This document shows positions 56,797 to 64,000 of a stretch of 64,000 bases of DNA, one piece after another. Location of the stretch: assembly GCA_021298605.1 (NCBI GenBank), contig JAJTDS010000001.1, positions 1 to 64,000 of the forward strand, written 5' to 3'. Under the pieces are notes generated by a model. It ran no database searches and was not told where the DNA came from. It saw only the letters and a list, made by a program, of their open reading frames with translations. Positions within the stretch are counted from its first letter, which is position 1. Each line of letters opens with the position of its first letter. A program made the translations under genes and the position numbers. Source of the stretch: Rickettsiales bacterium (lineage in GTDB: Bacteria > Pseudomonadota > Alphaproteobacteria > Rickettsiales > UBA1997).

Positions 56797-57302
56797 ATAT
56801 TATTAATTCAAATTATACTAAAAGAGTTAATGACGGTGAAATTAGTAGCCGTAAAATAATTAACTTTGATAATTTGGCAAAAGTAAGTGCCATTATTGCG
56901 GAAATAGAGGTTGAGCAGGGTGAAATAGCCGAGATTATTTTTGAATATTTAACTGGAAGAGATGATAAAGATAATCTTATTGTATCAGACGAAGATATTA
57001 TCAATGGTTGCATTAAGCCGAGCAATAATTCTAAAATTAACAAATATTTACAAAAATTAAATAAAATGTTTCTTTTGTCTCATAATCAAGATGGAGTAAG
57101 GATATTAAATCGCGATAATATTAAAAATTTTGATTTAAAATTATATACTTTATTAATGTGTTCTGGTGACGGAGATTTATCAATTGATAATTTATGCAAT
57201 ATTGTTAATATTGAGAATAATGTTAGGTTTCCAAGAACTAAAATTGGTATAAAAACAGTAATGAGGGTTCTTGATGCTATAAATAAACAAAAAACCAGAT
57301 AA
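56793..57302 (+). CDS. Protein of unknown function upstream of the hybrid kinase
   Basis: A 169-residue soluble, acidic, mostly helical protein without signal peptide or membrane segment. I recognise no family. It overlaps the AmgK-like gene by four bases (ATGA) and precedes the hybrid histidine kinase by 35 bases, so it is probably cotranscribed with both. It has no His in a phosphotransfer-like context, so it is not an obvious HPt partner. The overlap and the intact frame support a real gene. Confidence 0.6.
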   Translation: MNIINSNYTKRVNDGEISSRKIINFDNLAKVSAIIAEIEVEQGEIAEIIFEYLTGRDDKDNLIVSDEDIINGCIKPSNNSKINKYLQKLNKMFLLSHNQDGVRILNRDNIKNFDLKLYTLLMCSGDGDLSIDNLCNIVNIENNVRFPRTKIGIKTVMRVLDAINKQKTR

Positions 57303-57337
57303 TCTATATTTAGCTATAGAATTTAAAAACCACAAAA

Positions 57338-60034
57338 ATGAATCTTTTTATTTTCAAAGCCTTTTTCAATGGTCTAAAAGTTAATTCTATAAAAAGAAAT
57401 TTCTTATTTATAGTTTTTTATTTTTTCATATTGATAATAGTAAATTTGTTTTTGCTGAATAATGAATATAATTTTAGAAATCATTTAATATTTACCAATA
57501 ATAGTGCAAGCAAAATAGCCAAGATTATAGAGGGAGAGTTAGATTGTGCAAGATATCAAATGAACTATATGGCAAATCAAATATCTTATCATGGTTCCGA
57601 GCAATCTTTTATTAAAAAAATATTCGTAAATTCTAATAATCAGGAGCAATATCAAGATTTATTAACCATGTCTTCTTGGGTTGATAAAAATAATAAATTG
57701 ATTATCAATTCAATTAATGGTAATTTAAAGCAAACAATAGATTTAAATAAGAGAAAATATCTAGAAAAAAATAAAAAATATCCAAATCATATCTTTATTT
57801 CTTCTCCAATTATTGGAGAGATTAGTAAGAAAAAAATTATTCCTATTACGATGGGTGTTACAAGTAAAGAAAGTCAATATCTAGGCTCAATTATTTTTGG
57901 CTTCAATATTGATTATTTAAAGGAGAAGATTATCAATAACCTTGATAGTAAGAATTTTGCTTTTCTCTTTTTGACGGAAGATAATGAGTTAATCCTCAAA
58001 TCCGATAATTATGTAGAGGAGTTTTATAAATCAGAGGATAGTCAAGTAATAAATGATTGCACGGTTCTTGAAGATAAAAACCTATTTTCCAAAATTTTTT
58101 CTCAATCAGATATAATTTGTGTAAATAAAGTGGGGAATTATCCAGTTAAAATTTTTGTTAAGGCAAAATTTATGCCCAATTTTTACGAAGATTCTTTTTT
58201 GAAATCTAGTCTCATTAACAATAAATTTTATAAACTACAATTAATAATCATTTTTTCTTTTATTATATTTGCTATAATTTTTCTGCATTTTTTAGTTATC
58301 AAGCCAATAACAAAGCTATCAAAGTCTGTAAAATCAATATTGCAAAATCGTCAAGTGGTTTTAAAAACCCCCGCTATAATGGAAATAAGCGAGTTAGCAA
58401 AGGCATTGACAAGCCTTCAAAAATTGCTACAAAATGAATTGGCTTTAAAAAAAGAGCTAAAAATTGCCAAAAATAAAGCAGAAAGAGCTGGCAGATCAAA
58501 AGTTCAATTTATCGGTCAAATTTCTCACGATATAAAGAATCATATTTTTGCAGTATCTGGATTAGTTGATTTAATAAAAAATGAATTATCTAAGCCTAGC
58601 AATATCAATGATTGCCAGAAGATAATAGAATTAATAAAGATACAAATTTTATCCCTTAGGCACTTTGTTGAAGATATAAATAATCAAAGAAATATTTTAG
58701 TTAGCAGATTGTCAATTGGTGAATTAAAATATAATCAAATTAATAATTTAATAAAAGACATTCCTTCTATATTTAAAGGTCAATTACAGAGTGAGGAAAT
58801 ATCAATTAATTTAAACTTGCAAGAAGGTATGCCAGATCTACTTTGTGACATTAAAAGATTAAAACAAATAATGATTAATCTGGTTAGCAATTCGATAAAA
58901 TATAGCAATGCGAATACGGTTATTGATATTTTAACTAGCTATAATCAAACAAATAAAAAATTTTGCATTTCGATTAAGGATTCTGGAATTGGAATGAATG
59001 AAGAAGAGGTAAAGTTATTGCTAAGTGGAGAGGGTTATAATATTAAAAAGACTGGATTAAATAAATCTTTTAAGTCCCAAGGGTTAGGTATGAATAATGT
59101 AAAGAAACTAGTTGAATTACATCGTGGCAAGATGGAAATAATCTCTAAAAAATATTTTGGCACAACAATAAATTTATATTTTGAAAATGACGATCAATTC
59201 ATTGATATTAAGGCACTGGAAAGCAATAAAATTGAATCCCATCATCTAATTATAAATATTGATGATAATCAAATTAACTTAATGATGAACAAAAAGAAAG
59301 TTGAAAAGCTGATAGAGGATTCTAATTGCGATATTGTCGGTAATGGTTATGGTGGTATAGAAATGATAAAAAGTAAAAATTATAATCTAATTCTTTTAGA
59401 TATTGATATGCCAGAAATGGATGGTTATGAAGTTGCAGTTAAAATTAGAGAGTTTAACAGAGATATTGCTATTGTTGCATATAGCACTAGAAGTTTTGAT
59501 GAAGTTAATCGTTTTATAAAATATCAAATTATCAATGATTATATTAGCAAAGAATCTGGTAATAATGAATTCATTGCTACAATTAATCGATGGTTATCAA
59601 AAAATAATAATAAATTTATAGATTATTACAACATAATTGGCGGTAGGAGAATATTGATAGCCGATGATGAAAAAGTGAATTTATTGGTAATAAAAAAATA
59701 TTTACAATCTTTTGGTTGTAATGTTATTGCTGTTGCTAATGGTGAAGAGCTGATTAATCAATATCGCAATAATCCGCAAAATTTTGATGCAATTATTAGT
59801 GATATAGAGATGCCAGAATTAAAGGGTGATGAGGCAATTACAAAAATTCGTAAATATAATCCAAATATCATCGCGATAGCAATAACGGGCAATAATAATC
59901 CTGATTATATTATTAAAATTCTTAATTCTGGTTTTAATGATTATTTTATCAAAGGCACCAATCAAGAATTTTTATTGACAGTGTTGGCAAAACAATTTTC
60001 TAGCACCGAAGATAGTTCTGAAAGATTTTATTAA
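57338..60034 (+). CDS. Hybrid sensor histidine kinase with two receiver domains
   Basis: An 898-residue membrane sensor. A membrane helix at about 20-42 and another at about 303-325 (LIIIFSFIIFAIIFLHFLVI) enclose a periplasmic sensor domain of about 260 residues, followed by a HAMP-like linker. The dimerisation domain has SHDIKNHIF with the phosphoaccepting H397, and the ATPase domain has IMINLVSNSIKYSN (N box), DSGIGMNEEE (G1) and SQGLGMNNVKKL (G2). Receiver 1 has LLDIDMPEMDGYE (D688) and receiver 2 IISDIEMPELKGDE (D822), preceded by ILIADDEKVN. Receiver 1 begins IINIDDNQIN, so the acidic pocket is kept. No output domain is present, so phosphate would pass to another protein. Confidence 0.92.
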   Translation: MNLFIFKAFFNGLKVNSIKRNFLFIVFYFFILIIVNLFLLNNEYNFRNHLIFTNNSASKIAKIIEGELDCARYQMNYMANQISYHGSEQSFIKKIFVNSNNQEQYQDLLTMSSWVDKNNKLIINSINGNLKQTIDLNKRKYLEKNKKYPNHIFISSPIIGEISKKKIIPITMGVTSKESQYLGSIIFGFNIDYLKEKIINNLDSKNFAFLFLTEDNELILKSDNYVEEFYKSEDSQVINDCTVLEDKNLFSKIFSQSDIICVNKVGNYPVKIFVKAKFMPNFYEDSFLKSSLINNKFYKLQLIIIFSFIIFAIIFLHFLVIKPITKLSKSVKSILQNRQVVLKTPAIMEISELAKALTSLQKLLQNELALKKELKIAKNKAERAGRSKVQFIGQISHDIKNHIFAVSGLVDLIKNELSKPSNINDCQKIIELIKIQILSLRHFVEDINNQRNILVSRLSIGELKYNQINNLIKDIPSIFKGQLQSEEISINLNLQEGMPDLLCDIKRLKQIMINLVSNSIKYSNANTVIDILTSYNQTNKKFCISIKDSGIGMNEEEVKLLLSGEGYNIKKTGLNKSFKSQGLGMNNVKKLVELHRGKMEIISKKYFGTTINLYFENDDQFIDIKALESNKIESHHLIINIDDNQINLMMNKKKVEKLIEDSNCDIVGNGYGGIEMIKSKNYNLILLDIDMPEMDGYEVAVKIREFNRDIAIVAYSTRSFDEVNRFIKYQIINDYISKESGNNEFIATINRWLSKNNNKFIDYYNIIGGRRILIADDEKVNLLVIKKYLQSFGCNVIAVANGEELINQYRNNPQNFDAIISDIEMPELKGDEAITKIRKYNPNIIAIAITGNNNPDYIIKILNSGFNDYFIKGTNQEFLLTVLAKQFSSTEDSSERFY

Positions 60035-60187
60035 GTCTTGAGTGGCGATTTGGCCTCTTGCTTTTCTATATTTGCACTCTAATACTACAAGATTACGAGT
60101 AAATTATTTAAAGAATCAAAATAAATAATAGTATAAAAATAACATTCTCTTTTGCGAGGGGGGAGATTAAATCAATGTTAATTATAA

Positions 60188-61183
60188 TTATTTTAATAAA
60201 TCAAGATGCTTAAAAGCCAATTCAGTAATTACACGACCTCTCGGAGTTTTTTCAACAAATCCTTGTTGAATTAAATAAGGCTCAATTGAATCTTCAACAG
60301 AATCTCTCTCTTCGCCAATTCCTGCCGATATTGTGTCAATTCCAACTGGACCTCCGCGATAATTATTGCCAATAAACTTTAGGTAGCGATGATCTGCACT
60401 ATCAAGCCCTAAACTATCTATTTCAAGCCTTAATAGTGCGTAATCAGCAATTTCTTGAGAAATTATGGCGGTGTTTTTGGCAAAAGCAAAATCTCTAACT
60501 CTTTTAAGGAGGCGAATTGCTATTCTTGGTGTTCCTCTTGAGCGATTAGCAATCTCAAGAGCTCCTGCTTCGTCAATATTTATATTAAGTATTCTAGCAT
60601 CCCTTAAAATAATTTTCTCTAATTCTTTAGGGCTATAAAAGTTAATTCTTAGTGGTATTCCAAATCTATCTTTGAGAGGGTTGGCAATTAAACCAACTCT
60701 TGTTGTTGCTCCAACAAGAGTAAATGGAGGGAGGTCAATTTTAATTGCTCTTGCCCCCGGACCTTCGCCAATAATAATATCAAGCTTAAAATCTTCCATT
60801 GCACTATAAAGAACTTCTTCAATATTTTTATTGAGACGATGAATTTCGTCAATAAAAAACACATCCCCAGCTTGTAGATTAGTAAGAATGGCAGCTAAAT
60901 CTCCAGATTTGGTAATTACTGGCCCTGCGGTTCCTTTAAAACCAACTCCCATTTCATGAGCAATAATTTGTGCAAGTGTTGTTTTGCCTAGTCCTGGTGG
61001 ACCATAAAAAAGACTATGATCTAGTGATTTACCTCTTTTTTTTGCCGATTCAATAAAAATTTTTAAATTTTCTTTAAGTTTCTCTTGTCCTAGAAAATCA
61101 TCCAAGAATAATGGTCTTAGAATATTTTCGCTTTTGTCATTTTCTTCATTTTTATTTGCTTGCAAATCTTCATTTATTGCCAT
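60188..61183 (-). CDS. ruvB: Holliday junction branch migration helicase RuvB
   Basis: AAA+ motor that drives branch migration with Ruv[20 protein letters not shown], Walker [15 protein letters not shown], Walker [11 protein letters not shown], the sensor GATTRVGL and [18 protein letters not shown] are diagnostic. Length 331 is normal. Ruv genes follow trpA and map on the minus strand; no ruvC is in the window. Confidence 0.97.
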   Translation of the reverse strand: MAINEDLQANKNEENDKSENILRPLFLDDFLGQEKLKENLKIFIESAKKRGKSLDHSLFYGPPGLGKTTLAQIIAHEMGVGFKGTAGPVITKSGDLAAILTNLQAGDVFFIDEIHRLNKNIEEVLYSAMEDFKLDIIIGEGPGARAIKIDLPPFTLVGATTRVGLIANPLKDRFGIPLRINFYSPKELEKIILRDARILNINIDEAGALEIANRSRGTPRIAIRLLKRVRDFAFAKNTAIISQEIADYALLRLEIDSLGLDSADHRYLKFIGNNYRGGPVGIDTISAGIGEERDSVEDSIEPYLIQQGFVEKTPRGRVITELAFKHLDLLK

Positions 61184-61195
61184 TTTAATAGAATT

Positions 61196-61846
61196 TTAAT
61201 TGAATTTATTTTTACTTAATTCTCTTAGGCTGTTGGTAATCAAGCTCTCAAGTGTTATTTCTGGATTATTTTTAATAATTAGATTAATAATTTTTAGACA
61301 ATCTAATTTGCGATAGCCAAGATTCTCTAATGCAGAAACCGCATCGTTGCTAATTTCTTGATTTTGATTAACAAAATCAACATTTTTATCATCAAGATTA
61401 AACCCTGATAAGTCAATTCCTAGTTTCTTAGGACTGTCTTTTAATTCAGTAGTTAAGCGGTTTGCTAGCTTTGTTCCAACTCCTGAAATTTTTAAAAATG
61501 ATTTTATGTCTCCTGAAATTAAACATTGTGCAAGCTCTTCAATGCTAAAGGAGCTTAAAATTTTGAGAGCCATTTTTGCTCCAACTCCTTGTACTTTATT
61601 TAGCTCTAAGAACCATATTTTTTCAATTTTTCTAAGAAACCCATATAATTCAATGCTTCCTTCTTTAATTATTGTTTCAGTAATTAAGGAGATTTTTGTA
61701 GAATTATGGTTTTGAGAATTTTTGATTAATTTAATTTCCGCAAGAGTTTTTGCAGAACAAAAAATAATTAAACCTATTCCCATAACCTCGATTATCGCGA
61801 AATCATCGCCAATCTCATCAATTATTCCACTAATTTTTCCAATCAT
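61196..61846 (-). CDS. ruvA: Holliday junction DNA helicase subunit RuvA
   Basis: Binds four-way junctions and loads RuvB. MIGKISGIIDEIGDDFAIIE is the OB-fold start, VQGVGAKMALKILSSF and ISGVGTKLANRLTTELKD are the helix-hairpin-helix motifs, and the small C-terminal domain that contacts RuvB includes DAVSALENLGYR. Length 216 is normal. Twelve bases separate it from ruvB. Confidence 0.96.
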   Translation of the reverse strand: MIGKISGIIDEIGDDFAIIEVMGIGLIIFCSAKTLAEIKLIKNSQNHNSTKISLITETIIKEGSIELYGFLRKIEKIWFLELNKVQGVGAKMALKILSSFSIEELAQCLISGDIKSFLKISGVGTKLANRLTTELKDSPKKLGIDLSGFNLDDKNVDFVNQNQEISNDAVSALENLGYRKLDCLKIINLIIKNNPEITLESLITNSLRELSKNKFN

Positions 61847-61857
61847 TGTTAATTTCT

Positions 61858-62685
61858 TTAAGATGTAATTGCTTTTGAAAATGCAGTTATTTTGTTGCTA
61901 ATTTTTTCTATTGCTAACTGTTGATTTTCAATATCTTGACTTGCTTCATCAATAATTGCAACAATTGAAGAGCCTATCACTACGCCATCGGCACCAATAT
62001 TTGCAAATTGATTAGCTTGAATATTGTTTTTAATGCCAAAGCCTATAATAATTGGTAGATTGGTAATCTTCTTGATTTTGTCAATTCTTGCAATGTTTTC
62101 TTCTGCATTGGCGAGTTTTGTTCCAGTAATACCAAGTAACGAGATTAAATATAAGAAACCACTACTTTGTTTAGCAATATTTGCTATTCTTGCTTCGTTA
62201 GTTGTTGGGGCAATTAATCCAATTAGATCAATATTATATTTTTGAATTATACTATTAATTTCTTGCTGTTCTTCAATTGGTAAATCAACTATTAAAACTC
62301 CATCAACCCCAGCTTTTTCAGCTTCTATAAAAAATTTTTCAAGACTAAAATTTAATATTGGATTATAGTAAGTCATTAAAATTATTGGGGTTGATTGATT
62401 TTGCTGACGAAAATCCGCAACCATTTCTATCGTTTTTTTAAGAGTCATGCCGTTTTCAATTGCCTTTCTCGAGGCATTCTCAATGATTGGTCCATCTCCT
62501 GCGGGGTCAAGAAAGGGAACCCCAAGTTCAATTATATCAACTCCTGCATTAGGTAAATTTTTTAGAACCTGCTGTGAAATGTTGTAGTTGGGGTGTCCAG
62601 CGCAAATATAGCCAACAAAGGCACATTGTTTTTTATTTCTTAATTCTTGAAATTTATCAGCGATTCTTTGACTTCTTATATTCAT
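61858..62685 (-). CDS. trpA: Tryptophan synthase alpha chain
   Basis: Cleaves indole-3-glycerol phosphate to indole, which the beta chain joins to serine. The catalytic residues are present: E53 in IIELGVPFLDP and D64 in DPAGDGP. Also seen are ILMTYYNPIL, VDGVLIVDLPIEE and IGFGIKN with the phosphate-binding loop GADGVVIGSSIV. Length 275 is normal. No trpB or other trp gene is adjacent; it sits between map and ruvA with 11-base gaps, presumably a rearranged operon. Confidence 0.95.
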   Translation of the reverse strand: MNIRSQRIADKFQELRNKKQCAFVGYICAGHPNYNISQQVLKNLPNAGVDIIELGVPFLDPAGDGPIIENASRKAIENGMTLKKTIEMVADFRQQNQSTPIILMTYYNPILNFSLEKFFIEAEKAGVDGVLIVDLPIEEQQEINSIIQKYNIDLIGLIAPTTNEARIANIAKQSSGFLYLISLLGITGTKLANAEENIARIDKIKKITNLPIIIGFGIKNNIQANQFANIGADGVVIGSSIVAIIDEASQDIENQQLAIEKISNKITAFSKAITS

Positions 62686-62695
62686 AATATTGTTT

Positions 62696-63460
62696 TTATT
62701 GATTTTTGCTTATGGTAAAAATTTCATAGCCGTTTTTAGTTACTCCAACGGTATGTTCAAATTGAGCAGATAGCGATTTATCTCTAGTTGTAACTGTCCA
62801 TCCATCATGTTTACTAAGAATCGTTTCGTATTTTCCTGCATTAATCATTGGTTCAATGGTAAAAAACATCCCTTCTTCAAGAATTATACCGCTACCTTTC
62901 TTTCCGTAATGTAAGACATTTGGTTCGGCATGAAATACCTTGCCAATTCCGTGTCCGCAATAATCTCTAACAACTGAGAAACCTAATTTTTCAACATAAG
63001 ATTGAATCGCGAAGCCAATATCGCCAAGGTGATTGCCGGGTTTAACCTGCTTAATTCCTAGCATCATTGCTTCAAAAGTTGCTTCACAGAGCCTTCTTGC
63101 TTTGATTGGAGGCTCTCCTGCATAATACATTCTGCTCGAATCTCCATGCCAGCCATCAACAATTACGGTAACATCAATATTGACAATATCTCCATTTTGC
63201 AATATTTTTTCACTAGGAATGCCATGACAAACAACATGATTAATAGAGGTGCAAATTGATTTAGGAAACCCTCGATAATTCAATGGTGCAGGAATTGCTC
63301 CATTTTCAATGATTTTATTATGACATAAATCATTGAGTTCGTTAGTTGTAATACCTGGCTTTACAAAATTACCAATATAATCAAGGATTTTTGATGCAAG
63401 CTTGCCGGCTTTTCGCATTTTAATAAAATCTTCTTCTGTATGAATTGTAATCATTCCCAT
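62696..63460 (-). CDS. map: Methionine aminopeptidase type I
   Basis: Removes the initiator Met from nascent proteins. The dinuclear metal site is visible in VTVIVDGWHGDSSRMYY (two Asp), GHGIGKVFHAEP (His), FFTIEPMI (Glu) and AQFEHTVGVT (Glu). Length 254 is normal. The first codon could be either of two nearby Met residues (MGMITIHTEED); I keep the first. It is the first gene of the map-trpA-ruvA-ruvB run. Confidence 0.96.
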   Translation of the reverse strand: MGMITIHTEEDFIKMRKAGKLASKILDYIGNFVKPGITTNELNDLCHNKIIENGAIPAPLNYRGFPKSICTSINHVVCHGIPSEKILQNGDIVNIDVTVIVDGWHGDSSRMYYAGEPPIKARRLCEATFEAMMLGIKQVKPGNHLGDIGFAIQSYVEKLGFSVVRDYCGHGIGKVFHAEPNVLHYGKKGSGIILEEGMFFTIEPMINAGKYETILSKHDGWTVTTRDKSLSAQFEHTVGVTKNGYEIFTISKNQ

Positions 63461-63802
63461 TTTGTGTATTTTTATGTTTCAAATAATTAATAATTTGTTA
63501 ATTTATAGAAATTTGAATTAATATTTGCTATTTTTTAAGTCATTAATTGAGTTTAAAGATAGTAATTGTCTAATTCCATAGGTGTATATAATCTAAAAAT
63601 AAATAATATTAATGGGTAGATTTTGATAAATCAACATTTCAAAAATCTTTTTATGGTTTAATTAATGCAAAGATAATTAAAAATAGTTTTGTTAGATGAT
63701 TGTAATTTTAAAAATATGTAAGTAATATTAAATTTTAATTGATTTTTCTGATTAAAAATTTATTTTAAATAATCGCTAATAACTGATGAATTTATCAAAA
63801 TA
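63461..63802. other. Non-coding gap of 342 bases between map and the NDUFA12 gene
   Basis: Divergent, extremely AT-rich spacer. It must hold the promoters of map (minus) and the NDUFA12-like gene (plus). I see no frame, RNA fold or repeat in it that I would defend, and no clear -35/-10 pair. Confidence 0.5.
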
Positions 63803-64000
63803 ATGAATCCTTTTTACAAAATATTAACTAAATTATTGTGCAAAAATGTTGGTTGCGATGAGTTTGGTAATCAATATTTTCAAAGTCGAGCAATTAACAG
63901 TGAGGGTAAGTTCCGTCGTCTAGTGATATATAAAGGTGGCAATGAAACCTCTAAAATTCCTGCCTTATGGCATAGCTGGATGCATTATACTATTGACGAC
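63803..64000 (+). CDS. NDUFA12-like NADH:ubiquinone oxidoreductase accessory subunit (cut by window end)
   Basis: The first 66 codons are visible, beginning MNPFYKILTKLLCK. The following KNVGCDEFGNQYFQSR, RRLVIYKG and PALWHSWMHYTIDD match NDUFA12/B17.2, an accessory subunit of respiratory complex I shared by alphaproteobacteria and mitochondria. The C-terminal part lies beyond the window. Presence of this gene is a good alphaproteobacterial marker. Confidence 0.88.
   Translation, partial: MNPFYKILTKLLCKNVGCDEFGNQYFQSRAINSEGKFRRLVIYKGGNETSKIPALWHSWMHYTIDD

Noticed and set aside
1-64000. CRISPR arrays, rRNA genes, prophage or replication origin
   Set aside because: No regularly spaced repeats, rRNA-like sequence, phage structural genes or clusters of DnaA boxes were seen on reading through.

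Overview
The window is a gene-dense, very AT-rich stretch of an alphaproteobacterial chromosome, most likely from the order Rickettsiales or a close relative. The clade evidence is a rickettsial-type type IV secretion set scattered over two loci (a virB4 paralog; a virB8-virB9 pair), an NDUFA12-type complex I accessory gene, a DUF2125-like protein, a porin-like barrel and a COQ6/UbiH-type monooxygenase. The metabolism is richer than in Rickettsia itself: biotin synthase (bioB), tryptophan synthase alpha (trpA), lysine/peptidoglycan precursor (dapD), vitamin B6 (pdxJ), MEP isoprenoids (dxs, ispDF, ispE), glycolysis (tpiA), UDP-glucuronate (ugd) and citrate synthase. Placing it in an early-branching, less reduced rickettsial lineage is inference.

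Layout. 1-6.0 kb: core genes (rnd-tpiA forward; mutM-lipoprotein-mnmE reverse; queH). 6.0-13.96 kb: an accessory island built around the core gene dapD. It holds a decayed IS1595-type transposase, a BcgI-like two-gene restriction-modification operon with the stub of a third gene, a doubly frameshifted Fic gene, and a 2.26-kb unit bounded by inverted repeats in which a broken IS1595-type transposase, a Dam-type methylase and a PD-(D/E)XK nuclease lie head to tail. 13.96-23.3 kb: rlmH, bioB-dnaB-tsaD, then a reverse run ispE/SH3/pdxJ/prmC/DUF2125/ferredoxin. 23.4-26.5 kb: the start of the division cluster (mraZ-rsmH-ftsL), with a candidate MraZ operator, continuing into ispDF instead of ftsI. 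26.5-32.3 kb: repeat-like spacer, virB4 with degraded ATPase motifs, gltA and a porin. 32.7-40.1 kb: fabF-mltG-miaB, ugd, tRNA-Arg and dxs. 40.1-43.7 kb: rpsB-tsf-lnt. 44-51.6 kb: M48 protease, exported ankyrin protein, tRNA-Pro, dnaG and rpoD. 51.7-60 kb: cupredoxin, UbiH-type enzyme, virB8-virB9, GST, AmgK-like kinase, an unknown protein and a large hybrid histidine kinase. 60.2-64 kb: map-trpA-ruvA-ruvB on the reverse strand, then the start of an NDUFA12 gene cut by the window edge.

The most unusual content is (i) the inverted-repeat-bounded transposase plus restriction-modification unit inserted between rlmH and dapD, (ii) the BcgI-like system sitting directly after another transposase relic, (iii) a VirB4 whose Walker A and Walker B residues are both lost, and (iv) a 10-bp-phased TGGA array directly downstream of the mraZ -10 box. 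No rRNA, CRISPR array or replication origin was seen. All functional calls come from reading motifs by eye; no database search was run.
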